In this document: piece by piece, positions 1 to 7,100 of the stretch
How positions within the stretch are numbered: position 1 is the first letter of the stretch
How the letters are laid out: each line of letters starts with the position of its first letter
From: Myxococcota bacterium
GTDB taxonomy: Bacteria > Myxococcota_A > UBA796
Direction: 5' to 3'
DNA: 64,000 bases
NCBI GenBank assembly: GCA_029251165.1
Contig: JAQXDW010000046.1
Coordinates: 1-64,000, forward strand
Notes under the pieces: model-generated
Database searches by the model: none
The model's input: only the letters and a program-made list of their open reading frames with translations
Told to the model about the DNA's origin: nothing
Made by a program: the position numbers and the translations under genes

Positions 1-46
1 GGTACTTTACCGCAATCGCGGCTCGGTTCCGATTTTAGCCCCCGGT

Positions 47-74
47 ATTTATGTTACTACCGGGATGGTGTCAA
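47..74 (-). promoter_or_regulatory. Tandem sigma70-type promoter, downstream-most of three
   Basis: Read on the minus strand this is TTGACA (bases 74-69), a 15-16 base spacer, then CATAAAT (53-47). The -35 matches the sigma70 consensus exactly. An A-rich stretch (TTAGAAAAGTTC) lies just upstream, as in UP elements, and a GC-rich discriminator ACCGGGGGC follows the -10. Transcription would start near base 40 and leave the window to the left. Spacing and flanks are the same in the copies at 157-184 and 240-267. The downstream gene is not visible; a stable-RNA or other heavily expressed operon is an inference. Confidence 0.7.
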
Positions 75-156
75 GAACTTTTCTAAGGAGTTCTTGCTGA
101 ATCGGTTGAGTTATTGAGGCGCTCATTGCAGCTCATTCAACTGATTCGCCGCCGGC

Positions 157-184
157 ATTTATGTGTCTTGCCGGTAGCTGTCAA
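157..184 (-). promoter_or_regulatory. Tandem sigma70-type promoter, middle of three
   Basis: Minus-strand TTGACA (184-179), 15-16 base spacer, CATAAAT (163-157), followed by the discriminator GCCGGCGGC. A short A-run (CTTCAAAAGAG) lies upstream of the -35. The box-to-box distance equals that of the other two copies, and the first nine bases after the -10 fit the shared pattern RCYGKSGGC. Transcription would start near base 150. Confidence 0.7.
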
Positions 185-239
185 GGGACTCTTTTGAAGT
201 CTCTCAGTGCGGCTGAGGTTTCCCCCCGCAGCCCACAGC

Positions 240-267
240 ATTTATGGCACGCCCATGCCGTCGTCAA
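240..267 (-). promoter_or_regulatory. Tandem sigma70-type promoter, upstream-most of three
   Basis: Minus-strand TTGACG (267-262), 15-16 base spacer, CATAAAT (246-240), followed by GCTGTGGGC. One -35 base departs from consensus. A run GGAAAAACTTG lies further upstream. The element has the same geometry as the two copies to its left and would start transcription near base 233. It is about 70 bases downstream of the stop of the DUF2752 gene, so read-through from that operon would also pass here. Confidence 0.6.
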
Positions 268-290
268 GATCACCACGACAAGTTTTTCCA

Positions 291-320
291 GGCTCTCGTT
301 GGCTCTCGTTGGCTCTCGTT
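291..320. repeat. Three perfect 10-bp direct repeats upstream of the promoters
   Basis: GGCTCTCGTT occurs three times head to tail without mismatch, followed by GG. On the minus strand this reads AACGAGAGCC x3 and lies immediately upstream of the first of the three tandem promoters. The ten-base period is close to one helical turn, so it could present a protein on one DNA face; replication slippage is the plainer explanation. Confidence 0.8.
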
Positions 321-335
321 GGAGGCTAAACCCTC

Positions 336-833
336 CTACCAGAACGGAAATCCCTTCACCATGACGACTTTGTAGAGCCATCCCAACCCCATTCCCACCA
401 ACAGAAATACGGCCACGGCGGTCTCTCGACGTTCGATCCAGCCCAAGACTGTGCGCCATCGAGCTGCCGGCATGAGGACATCAAGGAGTCCAACGCCTGC
501 GGCCAGCACCGTCCCGAGAAACAGAAACAGCCCAAATGGCTGGTTGAGTGTTCCGTCGATGAGGTGAAAGTGTGCGAGATGAGTGAAGGTCGTGGTCATC
601 CCACACATCGGGCACGGCAAGCCCGTTGCAGTCAAGATCGCACAGCCGCCCAGGCCGAGCTGACGGTGGGTTCCCATTCCAGCGGGATCAGGTGTGAGAG
701 ACATCGCGATGCCCAGCACCGTGCCTGAAGGCAGAAACAGAGACAAGCCAACGAGCCGGTCTTGTGTTGCGCTGGAGAGGCGAGAAAACCACCTGCCGGG
801 CGCTGCGAGGAGCGCCCGAAGCGCGTCACTCAC
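336..833 (-). CDS. DUF2752 membrane protein
   Basis: A 165-residue protein with the DUF2752 hallmark, a short Cys-containing motif CPMCGMTTTF (about residues 72-81), within a protein predicted to cross the membrane several times (hydrophobic stretches near residues 30-45, 60-70, 98-115 and 138-155). The function of the family is not known. It starts with GTG at 833, and that GTGA overlaps the stop of the upstream ZapA-like gene, implying translational coupling. It is the last gene of the smc-ftsY-zapA operon. The conserved CxxC could bind metal or form a disulphide; that is speculation. Confidence 0.75.
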   Translation of the reverse strand: MSDALRALLAAPGRWFSRLSSATQDRLVGLSLFLPSGTVLGIAMSLTPDPAGMGTHRQLGLGGCAILTATGLPCPMCGMTTTFTHLAHFHLIDGTLNQPFGLFLFLGTVLAAGVGLLDVLMPAARWRTVLGWIERRETAVAVFLLVGMGLGWLYKVVMVKGFPFW

Positions 834-1171
834 TTCTCTTCCTTTCTTGGCGCGTCCTTCTTTGTGGACTTGCCTTTCTTCGCGCTGTCCGCGCCACTTG
901 GGAGCATTGCCTCCAGCATCGCAGCAATGGAGGCGACCTCACGATCGAACCCCTCCAGCTGAGCAGAGACCTGACTTCGCAGCTGCGCGAGCTCGCTGGC
1001 GAGGTTGAGAGCTGTCAGCATTGCGACGGTGTACTCATCGAATGAGCGGGTCCGATTGGCGACCTCGTTCATCCGGGAGTCGACCTCGGCAGCAAGCTGC
1101 TTGATGTCTTCGCCAGTCTCGTCTCCGCGGACTGTGTACTGACGACCGCGTATGTTGATCTTGACCTGCAC
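830..1171 (-). CDS. zapA: ZapA-like cell division protein
   Basis: A 113-residue protein. The N-terminus, MQVKINIRGRQYTVRGDE, followed by 'LAAEVDSRMNEV' and a long helix (about residues 45-90), matches the ZapA fold: a small beta/alpha head that dimerises and a coiled-coil tail. ZapA cross-links FtsZ filaments at the division site. The C-terminus (about 95-113) is Lys-rich and probably disordered. The start is GTG, nine bases after the ftsY stop, with no strong Shine-Dalgarno sequence. Its position between ftsY and DUF2752 fits a house-keeping division/secretion operon. ZapA proteins are short and diverse, so the family call is good but not certain. Confidence 0.8.
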   Translation of the reverse strand: MQVKINIRGRQYTVRGDETGEDIKQLAAEVDSRMNEVANRTRSFDEYTVAMLTALNLASELAQLRSQVSAQLEGFDREVASIAAMLEAMLPSGADSAKKGKSTKKDAPRKEEK

Positions 1172-1180
1172 AAGGCAAGG

Positions 1181-2263
1181 CTAACCCGGATCCTCCGACA
1201 CGCCGATCAAGGCATCGACGAAAGCATCGGGGTCAAAGTCGCGGAGATCGTCGATGCCCTCGCCAAGACCGACGAGCTTGACAGGCACACCAATCTCATC
1301 GCGAACCGCCACAACCACTCCCCCCTTCGCGGTGCCATCGAGCTTTGTCAGCACAACGCCGGTCACGCCAACAGCCTCCTTGAACGCCCTCGCCTGAGAC
1401 AGCGCGTTCTGTCCGATGGTTGCATCGAGCACAATGAGGACCTCATGAGGCGCCCCGGGAACGACCTTGCCAATGGAGCGATTGACCTTCTCAAGCTCCT
1501 CCATCAGCTCCCGATGAGCCTGGAGGCGACCGGCAGTGTCACAGATCACCACATCGGCGCCGCGCGCAACACCCGCCTTGAGGGCATCAAAGACAACGCC
1601 GGACGGGCTGGAGCCGTCTTGGTGCGCAATGACCGGAACGCCTGCCCGCTCTCCCCACACCTTGAGCTGCTCGATGGCACCCGCTCGGAAGGTGTCGCCG
1701 GCTGCAAGGATGACCGAGCGGCCCTGCTGCTTGTAGAGATTGGCGAGCTTGCCGATGGAGGTGGTCTTGCCGCTGCCGTTGATTCCGACGACGAGGATCA
1801 CGAGCGGTCCATCTGTCGGCTTCTCAGCGATACCCTGTGCATCTCCGATGCGGCTGCGAAGCTCAGAGCGGAGGAGCGCATGCAGGGCGGCTGGGTCCGC
1901 ACCGCGCTCAGCCTGTTTGCGGAGGGTCTCGGTGAGTGCCATGGCCGTCTTGACACCGACGTCAGCGCTGATGAGCGCATCCTCGAGGGCCTCCAAGGCT
2001 TCTTCGTCGATGGTCTCCCCACCAAACGCACGCGCCAGCCCGTCAGACAGCGCGGCCCGGCTGCGGCTAAGCCCGGTGAAGAAGCGAGCAGCAAGACTGA
2101 CCTGATCTGTGCTGCTGTCCGGCGGCGGCTCTGGAAGACGAGCCGGCTCGTCCACCTCAAGCGCGGGACGCTGTCGGGAGCGATAGACCCCGAAGCCGAT
2201 TCCCGCGACAGTGATGACGCCGGCAGCAATGCCGATCAGAACCTCAAGCGGTAGATCGCCCAT
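1181..2263 (-). CDS. ftsY: Signal recognition particle receptor FtsY
   Basis: A 360-residue SRP receptor GTPase that docks ribosome-SRP complexes at the membrane for co-translational insertion. The first 25 residues form a transmembrane helix, followed by a short Pro/Glu-rich linker instead of the long acidic A domain of E. coli. The N domain spans about 55-150. The G domain starts with P-loop GINGSGKTT (160-168), then DTFRAGAIEQL, DTAGRLQ, TKLDGTAKGG and the closing GLGEGIDDLRDF. All GTPase motifs are intact. ATG start with AGGGG upstream. It lies 39 bases downstream of smc, a common pairing in this part of the bacterial tree. Confidence 0.97.
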   Translation of the reverse strand: MGDLPLEVLIGIAAGVITVAGIGFGVYRSRQRPALEVDEPARLPEPPPDSSTDQVSLAARFFTGLSRSRAALSDGLARAFGGETIDEEALEALEDALISADVGVKTAMALTETLRKQAERGADPAALHALLRSELRSRIGDAQGIAEKPTDGPLVILVVGINGSGKTTSIGKLANLYKQQGRSVILAAGDTFRAGAIEQLKVWGERAGVPVIAHQDGSSPSGVVFDALKAGVARGADVVICDTAGRLQAHRELMEELEKVNRSIGKVVPGAPHEVLIVLDATIGQNALSQARAFKEAVGVTGVVLTKLDGTAKGGVVVAVRDEIGVPVKLVGLGEGIDDLRDFDPDAFVDALIGVSEDPG

Positions 2264-2302
2264 CTCGACCCCTGTGATGAGAAGGGGCTTCCCATATCAC
2301 CA

Positions 2303-5300
2303 TCAGTCCATCTGCACAGAGACGACCGTGGAGACCCCGGGGTTGACCATGGTCACGCCGTAGAGGGTGTCGGCACACTCCATGGTCTTTTTGTTGTGCG
2401 TGATCACAATGAACTGTGACCGCTGCGCCATCTCTCTCAGCATGCGATTGAACCGGGCGCCGTTTCCTTCATCAAGCGGCGCATCCACCTCATCGAGCAA
2501 GCAGAACGGTGAGGGTTTGACCCGAAACAAGGAGAATATCAGCGCGATGGCGACCATCGCAGTCTCTCCACCGGACAGCAGGCTGAGGCTCTGGAGTCGC
2601 TTTCCAGGTGGCTGGGCGAAGATCTCGACGCCGGTCTCGAGCAGGTCATCCGGATCGGTCAGCGACAGCCGCGCCCGTCCTCCACCAACCAGTCGGGGAT
2701 AGATCTCCTGGAAGTGCTCGTTGACCTTCTCAAAGGTCTCCCAGAACCGCTCCCGACACAGCTTGTTGAGGCGGGCGATGGTCTGCTGGATCGAGCGCAT
2801 GGAGGTCTCCAGGTCCTCCCGCTGCGTGGACTGATGCTCCAGACGCGCGGCGACCTCTCGGTGCTCCTGGATGGCGAGGAGGTTGACCTCTCCCAGCTTC
2901 GCGAGCGCAGCACGGTCGTCCCTCAGCTGCTCGATCCACGTCTCGATGGCGGTCTTGTCGTCCATCATCTCATCGGTGATGCGAAGATCTCGTAGGGCCT
3001 CAGGCCGCTCCTCGGTTCCCTTCGGGAGCGCAGCGAGGGCTGCAGCGTCTGCCGGGATCGTGACATGGCCATCCCGCTCCACCCGATCGAGCATGGCAGA
3101 GACGGATATTTCCTGTCTTTCCTGGAGGTTTTCCCGAATGCGGCCGATCTCTCCCTTGGCAACCTGCAGCTTCTGCTCGATGTCGATCCGAAGCTCTCGG
3201 GCGCTGCTGAGTCGGGTGCGATTTCCCTTGATGTACTCCTCGAGCTCCGAGAGCTGCTCACGCTCCAGCCGGACACGCTCCAGGGCTTGTTCGAGGCGCT
3301 GTCGGAGATCAGCCTGGCGCTCGCCGATGTCATGGAGGGTCTCAGCGAGAAGCTCGTTGTCCTCGACCAGCTCCTCGATGCGTGCGATGCCCTCGGTCTG
3401 CTCTTGCTTGCCGCGCTCGATCTGACGACTGGCCGTCTCTGCGGCAGCCCGCGCAGCGGTCTCAGCACGGCGGAGTCCGGTGAGACGCTCCCGAAGACCA
3501 GCCGTCTCAGTGGTGAGCTGGTTCATGCGCTCGCGCGCAGTGTTGGCGTTGTGGGATTCTTCGACCAGAGCGGCCTGGTTGCTGGTGAGGTCTTCCTCCA
3601 CGCAGGCTTGCTCCTCGATGTCCTCAGCGATGGACTCGCGACGACGCATGACCTGATCGTCGTGGGCCGTCAGGGACTGCTCAATCTCAGCGAGATCGGC
3701 CGTGACCCGTCGCGTCGAGGATGACTGCCGCTGGACTTCCTGCTCCGCGCTGCGCTTTTGCTGAACGGCGGTCCGAAGCTTCAGCTCACCATCTGCTGCA
3801 GCCTCTCGAGCGCGTGAGACCCCTTCGCGGGCTTCCTCGACAGCCTCTCGGGCTTCCTCGACAGCCTCTCGGGCGACGTCGACAGCCTCCAGGGCCTCCT
3901 CGACGATCTCCCGTGCAGCCTCGACCTTCTCGTGGAGGGCCACGCTCTCCACGCGGAGAGCGGCCAGCTTGCGGCGACGGGCAAGGATCGCGACACCTGC
4001 AGTCCGTGGCTCTCCGACCATTAGGCGTCCAGCAGAATCGATGAAGGCATGTCCACCGCCGGTCACGACCACCGCAGCTCCGGTCTTGCGGTGCAGGGCA
4101 AGGGCCTCGGCGACATCGTCGGCCTCCCGACAGCTCGGCAGCACCACTGCCAGAGCCTTCATGCCCGTCGGCGTTCCACCAAGCCGAGCGGCAAAGCCGG
4201 TCGGGGTTCCGCTGGCATGCTCCAGAGAGACCACGACGCTGCGTCCTTTCACTTTCTGAATCGCCGCCAGGGCGGCCGCATCGGTCTGGGTGAGGATGGC
4301 ATCAAGGGAAGCACCGAGTGCTGCGGTCAGGGGAGCGATGCGCTGCTCAGGGACGTCGAGATGCTCCGCGAGAGTGCCGAGGACATCGGGGAGCGACAGT
4401 GCGGCGCGGATGTCGTCCTCGACGCCCTCATGAGAGGCCTGGAGTAACTCCATCGACTCCACACGGGCCCGCATCTTGGCCTCGTCACGCTCCACCGCAG
4501 AGAGCATGCCCTCGGTCGTGCGATGCGCTCGCGTGGCCTGTGACAGCGCGGCCTGGCTTGTGCTCATCGCGGACTGACGCTCCGAGAGGACCGTCCGTGC
4601 GAGCGCGATGGCCTCGGCAAAGACAGACTGCCCTTGTCGAGCCTCTTCGACAGCAAGCGCGGCTTCCTCAAGCTGCTCAGCGAGGGTCTCGTGATCCGCA
4701 AGCAGCTCATCACGGCGTGCCGTGAGCCGCACCTGCCGAGACTCCAGATCGCGCCGCCTCACCCCAGAGGATTCCAGTGCTGCCCGGTGTGCAGCGATCC
4801 GACTGACCAGCTTGAGCTGCTCAGACTTTCCCCGCTCGATGAGGATCGTTCGGCGCCGGATGTCCTTCTCCAGCACAATCAGCTCGTCCTTCGCGCGGCC
4901 GAGCGTGCTCTCGATGGCGGTCAGTCGCGTCTCAACCCGCTCCCGATCCGAGCTGGTGGTCTCCAGCTCCGTGGTGGCATCCTCCAGCTCTTCATTGGAC
5001 TGGGACAGCTGGCTGGAGAGGACCTCCAGGCGACGGCGAAGGTTCTCCTGCTCGCGGGCCTGATACAGCCGAGCAGACTCTTTCTCCCGACGGGTTGCCT
5101 CCAGGTCTGCGAGCTCATCCCGCAGGAGGCCAACGCCGGCCTCCTGAACGCTCACACCATCGCGGCGCTCCTTCAGCTCTCGCTCTCGGCGGGTCAGGGC
5201 ACGCTGAAGCTGCTCCTCGTCGTTCTTCGCCGCACGGAGCTGCTCACCGAGCGCGCGTCGATCACCGATGAGGGCACTGTAGCGCGCGAGCCCAAGGAAC

Positions 5301-5989
5301 AGCTCCGCCTGACGCTCCCGAGAGCGGTACTGCCGATAGCGGCTGGCGCGCTCGACCTGTCGGCTGAGGCTCCTCAGCCGCTTCTGGAGGCCGTCGACGA
5401 CATCCGTCGCGCGCTCCAGGTTCGCAGCGGTCTCTTCCAAGCGGGACTCGGTGTCTTGCTTGCGAGACTTGTACCGAGAGATCCCGGCAGCCTCCTCAAA
5501 CAGGGCGCGGCGGTTCTCTGGGCGGGCGTTGACGATCTGACCAATGCGACCCTGCTCGATGAACGAGTACATCCGGTTGGTCACGCCGGTATCGAGGAAC
5601 AGATCCTGGATGTCCCGCAGCCGGGCACGCTCCTGGTTGATTCGATACTCGCTGCCGCCATCCCGGAACATGCGTCGGGAGATCATCACCTCCTCATAGC
5701 GGGCGAACTCTCCCGGGAAAGGCTCATCTGCAGCGACGAAGGTGATGGAGACCTCCGCGCTACCCGATGGGTTGCGGTCCTGAGCACCAGCGAAGATGAC
5801 ATCGCCCATCGACTTCCCGCGCAGGCTCTTGGCTGACTGCTCACCGAGACACCACTTGACCGCGTCAACGACGTTGGACTTCCCACACCCGTTGCTGCCG
5901 ACAACGCCAGAGATTCCGTCCCCGAAGTGCATCGTGGTCCGATCAGGGAACGACTTGAAGCCGTGAAGTTCGAGCTTGCTTATCCGCAC
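2303..5989 (-). CDS. smc: Chromosome segregation protein SMC
   Basis: A 1228-residue SMC ATPase, slightly longer than the usual 1150-1200. Walker A GSNGCGKS is near residue 32. Two long coiled coils (about 170-510 and 690-1020) flank a hinge (about 520-670). Near the C-terminus are the ABC signature LSLLSGGETAM and Walker B CLLDEVDAPLDEGN. The protein forms the ring that compacts and segregates DNA together with ScpA/ScpB, neither of which is in the window. The start is GTG at 5989, directly abutting the TAG of the 29-codon gene upstream (TAGGTG) with only a weak Shine-Dalgarno sequence, so re-initiation after that peptide is likely. Confidence 0.98.
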   Translation of the reverse strand: MRISKLELHGFKSFPDRTTMHFGDGISGVVGSNGCGKSNVVDAVKWCLGEQSAKSLRGKSMGDVIFAGAQDRNPSGSAEVSITFVAADEPFPGEFARYEEVMISRRMFRDGGSEYRINQERARLRDIQDLFLDTGVTNRMYSFIEQGRIGQIVNARPENRRALFEEAAGISRYKSRKQDTESRLEETAANLERATDVVDGLQKRLRSLSRQVERASRYRQYRSRERQAELFLGLARYSALIGDRRALGEQLRAAKNDEEQLQRALTRRERELKERRDGVSVQEAGVGLLRDELADLEATRREKESARLYQAREQENLRRRLEVLSSQLSQSNEELEDATTELETTSSDRERVETRLTAIESTLGRAKDELIVLEKDIRRRTILIERGKSEQLKLVSRIAAHRAALESSGVRRRDLESRQVRLTARRDELLADHETLAEQLEEAALAVEEARQGQSVFAEAIALARTVLSERQSAMSTSQAALSQATRAHRTTEGMLSAVERDEAKMRARVESMELLQASHEGVEDDIRAALSLPDVLGTLAEHLDVPEQRIAPLTAALGASLDAILTQTDAAALAAIQKVKGRSVVVSLEHASGTPTGFAARLGGTPTGMKALAVVLPSCREADDVAEALALHRKTGAAVVVTGGGHAFIDSAGRLMVGEPRTAGVAILARRRKLAALRVESVALHEKVEAAREIVEEALEAVDVAREAVEEAREAVEEAREGVSRAREAAADGELKLRTAVQQKRSAEQEVQRQSSSTRRVTADLAEIEQSLTAHDDQVMRRRESIAEDIEEQACVEEDLTSNQAALVEESHNANTARERMNQLTTETAGLRERLTGLRRAETAARAAAETASRQIERGKQEQTEGIARIEELVEDNELLAETLHDIGERQADLRQRLEQALERVRLEREQLSELEEYIKGNRTRLSSARELRIDIEQKLQVAKGEIGRIRENLQERQEISVSAMLDRVERDGHVTIPADAAALAALPKGTEERPEALRDLRITDEMMDDKTAIETWIEQLRDDRAALAKLGEVNLLAIQEHREVAARLEHQSTQREDLETSMRSIQQTIARLNKLCRERFWETFEKVNEHFQEIYPRLVGGGRARLSLTDPDDLLETGVEIFAQPPGKRLQSLSLLSGGETAMVAIALIFSLFRVKPSPFCLLDEVDAPLDEGNGARFNRMLREMAQRSQFIVITHNKKTMECADTLYGVTMVNPGVSTVVSVQMD
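3829..3912. repeat. 21-bp in-frame repeats in the smc coiled coil
   Basis: Two exact 21-bp units (3829-3849, 3850-3870) are followed by two degenerate units (3871-3891, 3892-3912). They encode consecutive heptads of the AREAVEE type in the C-terminal coiled-coil arm. Each unit adds seven residues, so the frame and heptad register are kept. This looks like recent slippage expansion of the arm. Confidence 0.75.
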
Positions 5990-6079
5990 CTACAGAGTCA
6001 CCCAGGAGAGCACCACGAGGAGACCGATGAGGGGCAACGCAGTCAAGAAGCAGCCGGGTCTCGTGTTTCGCTCGCTCAT
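5990..6079 (-). CDS. 29-residue membrane peptide coupled to smc
   Basis: A short ORF: ATG at 6079, TAG at 5992-5990. Its ATG overlaps the TGA of the gamma carbonic anhydrase-like gene (ATGA), a CGGAG Shine-Dalgarno lies six bases upstream, and its TAG is directly followed by the GTG of smc. The product begins MSERNTRPGC, charged, then has one hydrophobic helix FLTALPLIGLLVVLSWVTL up to the C-terminus: a single-pass small membrane protein, or a translated coupling peptide. I recognise no family. The tight packing on both sides argues that it is translated; whether the peptide itself has a role is open. Confidence 0.6.
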   Translation of the reverse strand: MSERNTRPGCFLTALPLIGLLVVLSWVTL

Positions 6080-6618
6080 GTCTGCTCCGTGTTCTGCTGG
6101 CTAAGGTACTCCTCAGCAAGCCGAAGGTACTCCTGGTGACCATGAGAGACCATGGCTGCAGAGGCTTCAGGGGTCAAGGTCTTGACCACCCGACCAGGGC
6201 TCCCAAGGACCAGAGAATACGGAGGGATGATCTTATCCTTTGTGACCATTGCACCGGCGCCGACGACAGAGCCCATGCCGATGCGACAGTTGTCCATGAG
6301 GATCGCGCCCATGCCGATCAGGCAGTCGTCCTCGACAATGCAGCCGTGGAGGAGGACACGATGACCGACCGTGACCCGGGCTCCAACGACCGTACGAGAC
6401 ATCCCCCCGGTGGCATGCGCGATGGTGCCATCCTGGAGGTTGCTCTCCTCGCCGATGATCACCGCGCCCTGGTCTCCACGAAGGATGACGCCAGGCCAGA
6501 TGCTCACCCTCGCCGCGACTGAGACCTCACCGATAAGGACCGCATTCGAGTGAACGAAGGCAGCGGGATCGACCTGCGGTGTGAAGTCTCGATAGCGCTG
6601 GATGTGAGGAGTGGTCAT
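6076..6618 (-). CDS. Gamma carbonic anhydrase family protein (left-handed beta-helix)
   Basis: A 180-residue hexapeptide-repeat protein of the gamma carbonic anhydrase/YrdA/PaaY type. The three metal-binding histidines of the family are visible: one in NLQDGTIAHA (about residue 75) and two in VTVGHRVLLHG (about 93-98). The hexapeptide turns run from about residue 15 to 150, followed by a C-terminal helix. Function could be CO2 hydration or a thioesterase-like side activity; many members have no proven activity. The start MTTPHIQRY at 6618 fits the family length; a longer in-frame ATG at 6660 adds an atypical N-terminus. It is the first gene of the smc operon. Confidence 0.85.
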   Translation of the reverse strand: MTTPHIQRYRDFTPQVDPAAFVHSNAVLIGEVSVAARVSIWPGVILRGDQGAVIIGEESNLQDGTIAHATGGMSRTVVGARVTVGHRVLLHGCIVEDDCLIGMGAILMDNCRIGMGSVVGAGAMVTKDKIIPPYSLVLGSPGRVVKTLTPEASAAMVSHGHQEYLRLAEEYLSQQNTEQT

Positions 6619-6692
6619 GCAGAGAGCATTATCGCATCGCAGCGAAATAGACCGGAACAACAGCCGTACATTGCGATGGAGGTAAGAGGCTC

Positions 6693-6914
6693 ATGAGCAC
6701 CGCTCTCGTACCAAAGAAGAACAGCACCATCGCATACCTGATGTGGCTCGCTGGATTCGTCGGCATATCAGGCCTCCACCGAATCTACATGGGACGGTGG
6801 ATCTCCGGGCTGCTCTGGCTGTTCACCGGTGGATTCTGTATGGTCGGCAACCTCATCGACGGCGTGATGATGCCGAAGATGCTGGAGGCATCCGAGGAGG
6901 GCAAGGGCTGGTAG
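6693..6914 (+). CDS. TM2 domain protein
   Basis: A 73-residue inner-membrane protein of the TM2 family: two hydrophobic helices (about 14-30 and 36-55) joined by a short turn, with the family pattern G.SGLHRIYMGRW.SGLLWLFTGG. The function of TM2 proteins in bacteria is unknown. ATG start with a strong Shine-Dalgarno sequence (GGAGGTAAG). Transcribed divergently from the gamma carbonic anhydrase-like gene across a 74-base gap. Confidence 0.85.
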   Translation: MSTALVPKKNSTIAYLMWLAGFVGISGLHRIYMGRWISGLLWLFTGGFCMVGNLIDGVMMPKMLEASEEGKGW

Positions 6915-7066
6915 GTCTTCCCGCCGCTCGAAAAAGGCCCCCAGCGATGCGTGCGCTCATGAGCGCCGGCTGTCCGATCTGCACGCGGTCTGCCATGCAA
7001 TCCAGTGTCGCGGCGAAAAGGGGCAACGTGTGCAACCGGAAGCCGCATCGTCGTGGCGGGGCATCA

Positions 7067-7100
7067 CATCACTGCCGCTCTGACATCACTGCCGCTCTGA
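7067..7100. repeat. 17-bp tandem duplication at the 3' end of the kinase gene
   Basis: CATCACTGCCGCTCTGA occurs twice in a row (7067-7083 and 7084-7100), followed by CATCA. The second copy contains the last codons and stop of the histidine kinase gene on the minus strand. The first is a non-coding echo with the same stop, so the duplication did not change the protein. Confidence 0.85.

Noticed and set aside
40..290. Array of hairpin RNAs (loops with TTTATG) at the left edge
   Set aside because: The same bases read as TTGACA...CATAAAT with constant spacing on the minus strand, which explains the conservation better; the third copy does not fold well.
4634..5836. 400-residue ORF on the plus strand inside smc
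   Set aside because: Shadow of smc codon bias; sequence has no domain features and smc is certain on the other strand.
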